DNA from: an uncultured Lachnospiraceae bacterium
Lineage (GTDB): Bacteria; Bacillota_A; Clostridia; Lachnospirales; Lachnospiraceae
Direction of reading: 5' to 3'
Assembly (NCBI GenBank): GCA_946613735.1
Contig: CAMOFS010000067.1
Coordinates: 1 to 7,466 of the forward strand
DNA length: 7,466 nucleotides
In this document: positions 6,345 to 7,466 of the stretch, piece after piece
Position numbering within the stretch: the first letter of the stretch is position 1
How the letters are laid out: each line of letters starts with the position of its first letter
Notes under the pieces: generated by a model
Database searches by the model: none
The model's input: only the letters and a program-made list of their open reading frames with translations
Told to the model about the DNA's origin: nothing
Translations under genes and position numbers: made by a program

Positions 6345-7466
6345 ATGAGAGATAAGATGGTAGATGTAAGGGACTTGTTTACTAAAACAGATGAGTACGC
6401 AGGTAAGAGCGTCAGGCTGGGAGGCTGGATACGTACTAACCGGGATAACAAGAATTTTGGCTTTCTGGTCATAAATGACGGTACTTATCAGAATCCCGTA
6501 CAGGCAGTCTATCATGACAATATGGAGAACTTTTCTGAGATAGCAGCACTTAACGTAGGCGCGGCAGTCATCGTTACAGGTGAGGTGACACTTACCCCCG
6601 AGGCAAAGCAGCCCTTTGAGATCCAGGCCACAGCCGTTGAGGTGGAGGGAGCATCCGATGAAAAATATCCCATCCAGCCCAAGCGACATACCATGGAGTA
6701 CCTTCGTACTGTGACACATCTTCGTCCCAGGACCAATACCTTTGAAGCAGTTTTCAGAGTGAGATCCCTGTGTGCCTATGCCATCCACAAGTTCTTCCAG
6801 GATCGGAATTTTGTATATGCCCATACCCCTATCATCACAGGAAGCGATGCTGAGGGAGCGGGAGAGATGTTCAGGGTCACCACCATGGATGCGGCAGAGC
6901 CTCCCAGGACTGAGGACGGTGCCGTAGATTTCAGCAAGGACTTTTTTGGAAAGTCCACCAACCTTACAGTATCCGGACAATTAAACGGTGAGACCTTTGC
7001 CCAGGCATTTAAAAACATCTATACCTTTGGACCTACCTTCAGGGCAGAGAATTCCAACACTACCCGACATGCGGCTGAGTTTTGGATGATTGAGCCGGAG
7101 ATGGCCTTCTGTGATCTTGAGGATGACATGACCATAGCGGAGGATATGATCAAGTTCATTATCAATTATGTATTAGAGCACGCTCCCGAGGAGATGGCGT
7201 TTTTTAACCAGTTCATCGACAAGGGACTTATCGAGAGGTTACAGCATGTGGCAAGCTCCGACTTCGGACGCATTACCTATACGGATGCCATTGCGGAGCT
7301 TGAAAAGCACAATGACAAGTTTGACTATCCTGTACACTGGGGCAGTGATCTTCAGACTGAGCATGAGAGGTACCTGACGGAGCAGATTTTCAAGCGCCCT
7401 GTATTTGTGACAGATTATCCCAAGGAGATCAAGGCATTTTATATGAAGCTTAATCCTGACGTAAAG
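6345..7466 (+). CDS. asnS: Asparaginyl-tRNA synthetase, 3' end outside window
   Basis: This cytoplasmic class II aminoacyl-tRNA synthetase charges tRNA(Asn) with asparagine using ATP. The first 374 residues are present; family members are about 460 residues, so roughly the last 90, including motif 3, lie beyond the right edge. An N-terminal OB-fold for anticodon binding (about residues 17-110, with [18 protein letters not shown]) is followed by the catalytic domain. That domain contains [19 protein letters not shown] and the motif 2 region [16 protein letters not shown], with R233, E235 and R241. The stretch HYP-like linker to [10 protein letters not shown] and [15 protein letters not shown] is also typical of AsnS. 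The start at 6345 has AAGGAG (6331-6336) 8 bases upstream. No T-box leader is recognisable before it, and it has no evident functional link to the glycan genes. Confidence 0.96.
   Translation, partial: MRDKMVDVRDLFTKTDEYAGKSVRLGGWIRTNRDNKNFGFLVINDGTYQNPVQAVYHDNMENFSEIAALNVGAAVIVTGEVTLTPEAKQPFEIQATAVEVEGASDEKYPIQPKRHTMEYLRTVTHLRPRTNTFEAVFRVRSLCAYAIHKFFQDRNFVYAHTPIITGSDAEGAGEMFRVTTMDAAEPPRTEDGAVDFSKDFFGKSTNLTVSGQLNGETFAQAFKNIYTFGPTFRAENSNTTRHAAEFWMIEPEMAFCDLEDDMTIAEDMIKFIINYVLEHAPEEMAFFNQFIDKGLIERLQHVASSDFGRITYTDAIAELEKHNDKFDYPVHWGSDLQTEHERYLTEQIFKRPVFVTDYPKEIKAFYMKLNPDVK

Noticed and set aside
6345..6980. 213-codon open frame on the minus strand inside asnS
   Set aside because: It lies antisense to a clearly conserved synthetase frame, and the translation shows no recognisable domain.

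Overview
The window (7,466 bases) looks like a chromosomal piece of a low-to-moderate G+C Gram-positive bacterium of the Clostridia type, possibly Lachnospiraceae. This is inferred from strong AGGAG-type ribosome binding sites, frequent AGG and ATA codons, a Gram-positive style Wzz/CapA-like protein and a LacI-like sensor protein. It is not proven, since no rRNA gene is present. There are five protein-coding genes, two of them cut by the window edges. No tRNA, rRNA, CRISPR array or transposase gene was found.

Layout: (1) Positions 1-427, minus strand: 5' part of a protein with a LacI/type-1 periplasmic-binding-protein-like sensor fold, but with no N-terminal DNA-binding domain and no signal peptide. 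(2) Positions 428-582: divergent control region with an extended -10 promoter for the minus-strand gene, a small palindrome downstream of it, and a good sigma-A type promoter for the plus strand. (3) Positions 583-2463: membrane-anchored NDP-sugar 4,6-dehydratase of the PglF/CapD/WbpM family. (4) Positions 2464-2620: inverted and tandem repeat element. (5) Positions 2648-4660: O-antigen ligase/polymerase-like membrane protein with a large soluble insertion. (6) Positions 4662-6173: Wzz/CapA-like chain-length protein ending in what looks like a P-loop-less relic of a BY-kinase domain. (7) Positions 6178-6344: promoter and leader holding a second copy of the repeat element. (8) Positions 6345-7466: asnS (asparaginyl-tRNA synthetase), cut at the right edge.

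The three central genes read as one unit for a cell-surface glycan: the dehydratase would make a 4-keto-6-deoxy UDP-sugar precursor, the Wzy/WaaL-like protein would join or transfer glycan outside the membrane, and the Wzz-like protein would set chain length. The ligase-like and Wzz-like genes are separated by one base and are probably translationally coupled. No initiating transferase, glycosyltransferase or flippase lies in the window, so the trio works with genes elsewhere. asnS appears to have its own promoter and is probably an unrelated housekeeping neighbour.

The points most worth a second look are the two copies of a structured repeat that end 27-28 bases upstream of two unrelated start codons, the insertion in the ligase-like protein, the apparently dead kinase-like tail of the Wzz-like protein, and the sensor-only LacI-like protein.
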